6,385 nucleotides of DNA, taken from positions 1 to 6,385 of the forward strand of contig DRQV01000049.1 of the NCBI GenBank assembly GCA_011371325.1. Reading direction: 5' to 3'. The notes below the pieces were generated by a model. It did no database searches, was not told where the DNA came from, and was given only the letters and a program-made list of their open reading frames with translations. This DNA is from Thioploca sp. Its GTDB lineage: Bacteria; Pseudomonadota; Gammaproteobacteria; Beggiatoales; Beggiatoaceae. Below are positions 4,469 through 6,385 of this stretch, one piece after another. The position numbers and the translations under genes are program-made. Each line of letters begins with the position of its first letter. Position 1 is the first letter of the stretch.

Positions 4469-5191
4469 ATGACAAAACTACCTGATCACGCCCTGATTGT
4501 TGATGATGATTCAGAAATTCGTAATTTACTGCAAAACTACTTAGAAAAAAATAACTTTCGAGTAACAACTATTGATAATGGAAAAGGTTTATGGAAAATT
4601 ATCGATGAAAAAAAAGTAGATATAGTTATATTAGATTTAATGTTATCTGGTGAAGATGGCTTAGAAATATGTCGTAATCTACGAGCTCGCCATAATATTC
4701 CTATAATTATAATAAGTGCTTTGGGGGAAGAGACTGATCGTATTATTGGATTAGAAATGGGAGCTGATGACTATTTACCAAAACCATTTAACCCACGAGA
4801 ATTATTAGTACGAATTAAAGTAATTTTACGTAGAAGTCGTACTTTACCAGGTCACGATGAAACAGAATCCAAAACCAAGTTATTATTTGCTAATTGGACT
4901 TTAGATTTAACTTCTACTCATCTAATTTCACCACAAAAGATAGTTATTCCTTTAAGTGCTGGAGAATTTCGTTTATTACGAGTATTTTTAGATCATCCTA
5001 AACGAGTATTAACACGAGATCAATTATTAGAATTAAGTCAAGGGAGGGAAGCATTGGCTTTTGATAGAAGTATTGATGTATTAGTAGGACGTTTACGTCG
5101 TCATTTAGGTGAAAATGCTAAACAACCAGAAATTATCCAAACTGCTCGTGGAATTGGTTATAAATTGGCTGCTGAAGTAAATTCAATATGA
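4469..5191 (+). CDS. ompR: OmpR-family two-component response regulator
   Basis: This 240-residue cytoplasmic transcription factor is full length for OmpR. The receiver domain (about 6-122) has the acidic pair D12/D13, the phospho-acceptor D56 in VILDLML, the switch S83 and K105 in LPKPF. LDLMLSGEDGLEICRNLR and GADDYLPKPFNPREL closely match the OmpR subgroup. The winged-helix DNA-binding domain (about 138-235) has the PLSAGEFRLLRVF, LTRDQLLELSQGRE, RSIDVLVGRLRR and ARGIGYKL blocks. OmpR-type regulators respond to envelope or osmotic signals and often control porins; the targets here are unknown. No Shine-Dalgarno precedes ATG 4469, and no alternative ATG, GTG or TTG lies upstream before an in-frame stop at 4418-4420. 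A -10-like TACAAT ends 7 bases before the ATG, so a leaderless message is possible. The stop overlaps the kinase start. The gene symbol rests on recalled similarity. Confidence 0.95.
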   Translation: MTKLPDHALIVDDDSEIRNLLQNYLEKNNFRVTTIDNGKGLWKIIDEKKVDIVILDLMLSGEDGLEICRNLRARHNIPIIIISALGEETDRIIGLEMGADDYLPKPFNPRELLVRIKVILRRSRTLPGHDETESKTKLLFANWTLDLTSTHLISPQKIVIPLSAGEFRLLRVFLDHPKRVLTRDQLLELSQGREALAFDRSIDVLVGRLRRHLGENAKQPEIIQTARGIGYKLAAEVNSI

Positions 5192-6385
5192 AAACATTAC
5201 CTTCTTCATTATTTGGTCGATTAGTTTTAGTCTTATTAATAGGACTATTATTAGCTCAAGTATTAAGCATTATTATTTTATTTAAAGATCGACATTGGCA
5301 AATAGCTAAATTACAAGAAAAACATTTAACTTTGCATATGGTTGAAGCTATGCGGATGTTAGATTCTTTGCCAGCCGAAAAACGTAATGAACTATTAGTA
5401 ATATTAAATACTTTACATTTAAAAGTATCATGGCAAGCAGAACCATCTTCAGATTGTGTGCCTGGCAATTATACACCCAGTCTTGAATATATCGTTGCTT
5501 ATTTAAATTTTAAAATAGGTAAGCGAGCTTTATGTATGATAGAAAAAGATATTTATTCTGATAATAAATTATTAGAAATCATGGGATTAGAAATACATCT
5601 GCATAAACCATTTTACGCTAATATTCAAATGCAAGATGGCAATTGGGTAACGTTTGAACATACTCATCCAATTAGAGAAGATATTGCTACTCCTTGGCGG
5701 TTGATACTATCTTTAGTTGTATTATTGAGTATCGTATTAGCCTTATCATTATTAGCTGTCCATTGGGTAACACGTCCACTGGCCTTTTTAACTGAGGCAG
5801 CCGAACATTTAGGTCGTAACATCCATCATCCACCTTTGTCAGAAAACTGCCCAATTGAATTACGCCGTGCTATTCGGGCTTTTAACCAAATGCAAATTAG
5901 ATTAACTCGTTATTTGGAAGATCGAACTCGGGTTATGATTGCAATCTCTCATGATTTAAAAACACCTATTACTAGATTAAGGTTACGCATAGAACAGTTT
6001 GAGGATGAAAAAAAACCTTTTATCAAAGATTTAGACGAAATGCAAACTATGATAAATGCTACTTTGGATTTCATGCGAGGTTTAGATACTGTTGAAACTG
6101 CTCTACCTTTAGATATTCTAGCTCTAGTGGAAAGCTTACAGGCCGATTATGAAGAAATGGGTTTACCATTGACAATTGAAACTAATTATTCACCACCACC
6201 TTATCCTTCTAATCCACAAGCTTTGAAACGTTGTTTGGTTAATTTGATTGATAATGCTCATAAGTATGCTAAACAAGTGTCTATTAGTTTAATACATGAG
6301 GATAAACAATTGTATATAATTATTGCTGATCGAGGAAATGGTATTCCAGAAATAGCTTTAGATACTGTATTTGAACCATTTTTCC
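5188..6385 (+). CDS. EnvZ-like sensor histidine kinase, 3' end outside the window
   Basis: ATG 5188 overlaps the regulator stop as ATGA, so the two are translationally coupled and form a cognate pair. The 399 visible residues contain TM1 (about 10-32), a periplasmic sensor of about 135 residues (33-169), TM2 (about 171-194), a HAMP linker (about 193-245), a HisKA domain and part of the ATPase domain. The H-box is ISHDLKTPITRLRLR, with phospho-acceptor H255. The N-box is NLIDNAHKYAK (352-362) and the G1 motif is DRGNGIP (381-387). EPFF at the edge begins the F-box, so the G2 box and C-terminus are missing. The kinase should autophosphorylate H255 and transfer phosphate to D56 of its partner. 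Two cysteines in the sensor (C90, C116) could form a disulfide. The signal is unknown; the architecture matches EnvZ-type kinases. Confidence 0.94.
   Translation, partial: MKTLPSSLFGRLVLVLLIGLLLAQVLSIIILFKDRHWQIAKLQEKHLTLHMVEAMRMLDSLPAEKRNELLVILNTLHLKVSWQAEPSSDCVPGNYTPSLEYIVAYLNFKIGKRALCMIEKDIYSDNKLLEIMGLEIHLHKPFYANIQMQDGNWVTFEHTHPIREDIATPWRLILSLVVLLSIVLALSLLAVHWVTRPLAFLTEAAEHLGRNIHHPPLSENCPIELRRAIRAFNQMQIRLTRYLEDRTRVMIAISHDLKTPITRLRLRIEQFEDEKKPFIKDLDEMQTMINATLDFMRGLDTVETALPLDILALVESLQADYEEMGLPLTIETNYSPPPYPSNPQALKRCLVNLIDNAHKYAKQVSISLIHEDKQLYIIIADRGNGIPEIALDTVFEPFF

Noticed and set aside
5256..5468. 70-codon minus-strand ORF
   Set aside because: It is antisense to the sensor kinase N-terminal region, which has a clear frame and a coupled start.
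1..6385. CRISPR array, tRNA, rRNA, insertion sequence or phage attachment site
   Set aside because: No regularly spaced repeats, tRNA-like cloverleaf, transposase-like frame or flanking terminal repeats were seen on either strand.

Overview
The window is visibly AT-rich (roughly 30% GC by eye), with dense, short-spaced bacterial genes. The response regulator and kinase resemble the OmpR/EnvZ type of beta- and gammaproteobacteria, and c553/c4-type periplasmic cytochromes also fit a proteobacterium. An AT-rich beta- or gammaproteobacterium, possibly host-associated, is the best reading; I cannot name the genus.

Layout. (1) Minus strand, 1-1133: 377 residues of a polytopic membrane protein of the DUF4153/DUF4173 type, running off the left edge. 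(2) 1134-1523: a 390-base, very AT-rich divergent intergenic region holding two inverted repeats, a candidate promoter and a stem-loop at the predicted 5' end of the cytochrome transcript. (3) Plus strand, 1524-3868: a probable operon of a monoheme cytochrome c, a diheme c4-type cytochrome (true start probably 1886) and a large secreted protein made of two diverged copies of a roughly 200-residue unit. A perfect 9-bp hairpin between the cytochromes contains the second gene's Shine-Dalgarno. (4) 3869-4092: apparently a decayed or frameshifted 3' tail of the repeat protein, ending at a strong hairpin. (5) Minus strand, 4093-4245: a 50-residue single-span membrane protein with a good ribosome binding site. 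(6) Plus strand, 4469-6385: an OmpR-family response regulator overlapping by ATGA with its sensor histidine kinase, which runs off the right edge.

How they work together. The cytochromes should be exported, loaded with heme in the periplasm and pass electrons toward a terminal oxidase or reductase. The repeat protein is probably exported too and carries paired cysteines, but its role is unknown. The two-component system senses an envelope signal. The divergent spacer between it and the small membrane protein is rich in repeats, which suggests shared control.

Most unusual points: the duplicated secreted protein with PH-like halves; its 3' tail, which opens in other frames exactly at A6 and T8 runs; the hairpin that appears to hide a cytochrome ribosome binding site; an Asp-Thr-Cys ending on both cytochrome halves; and a tandem 10-bp-phased repeat directly before a regulator gene that lacks a Shine-Dalgarno.
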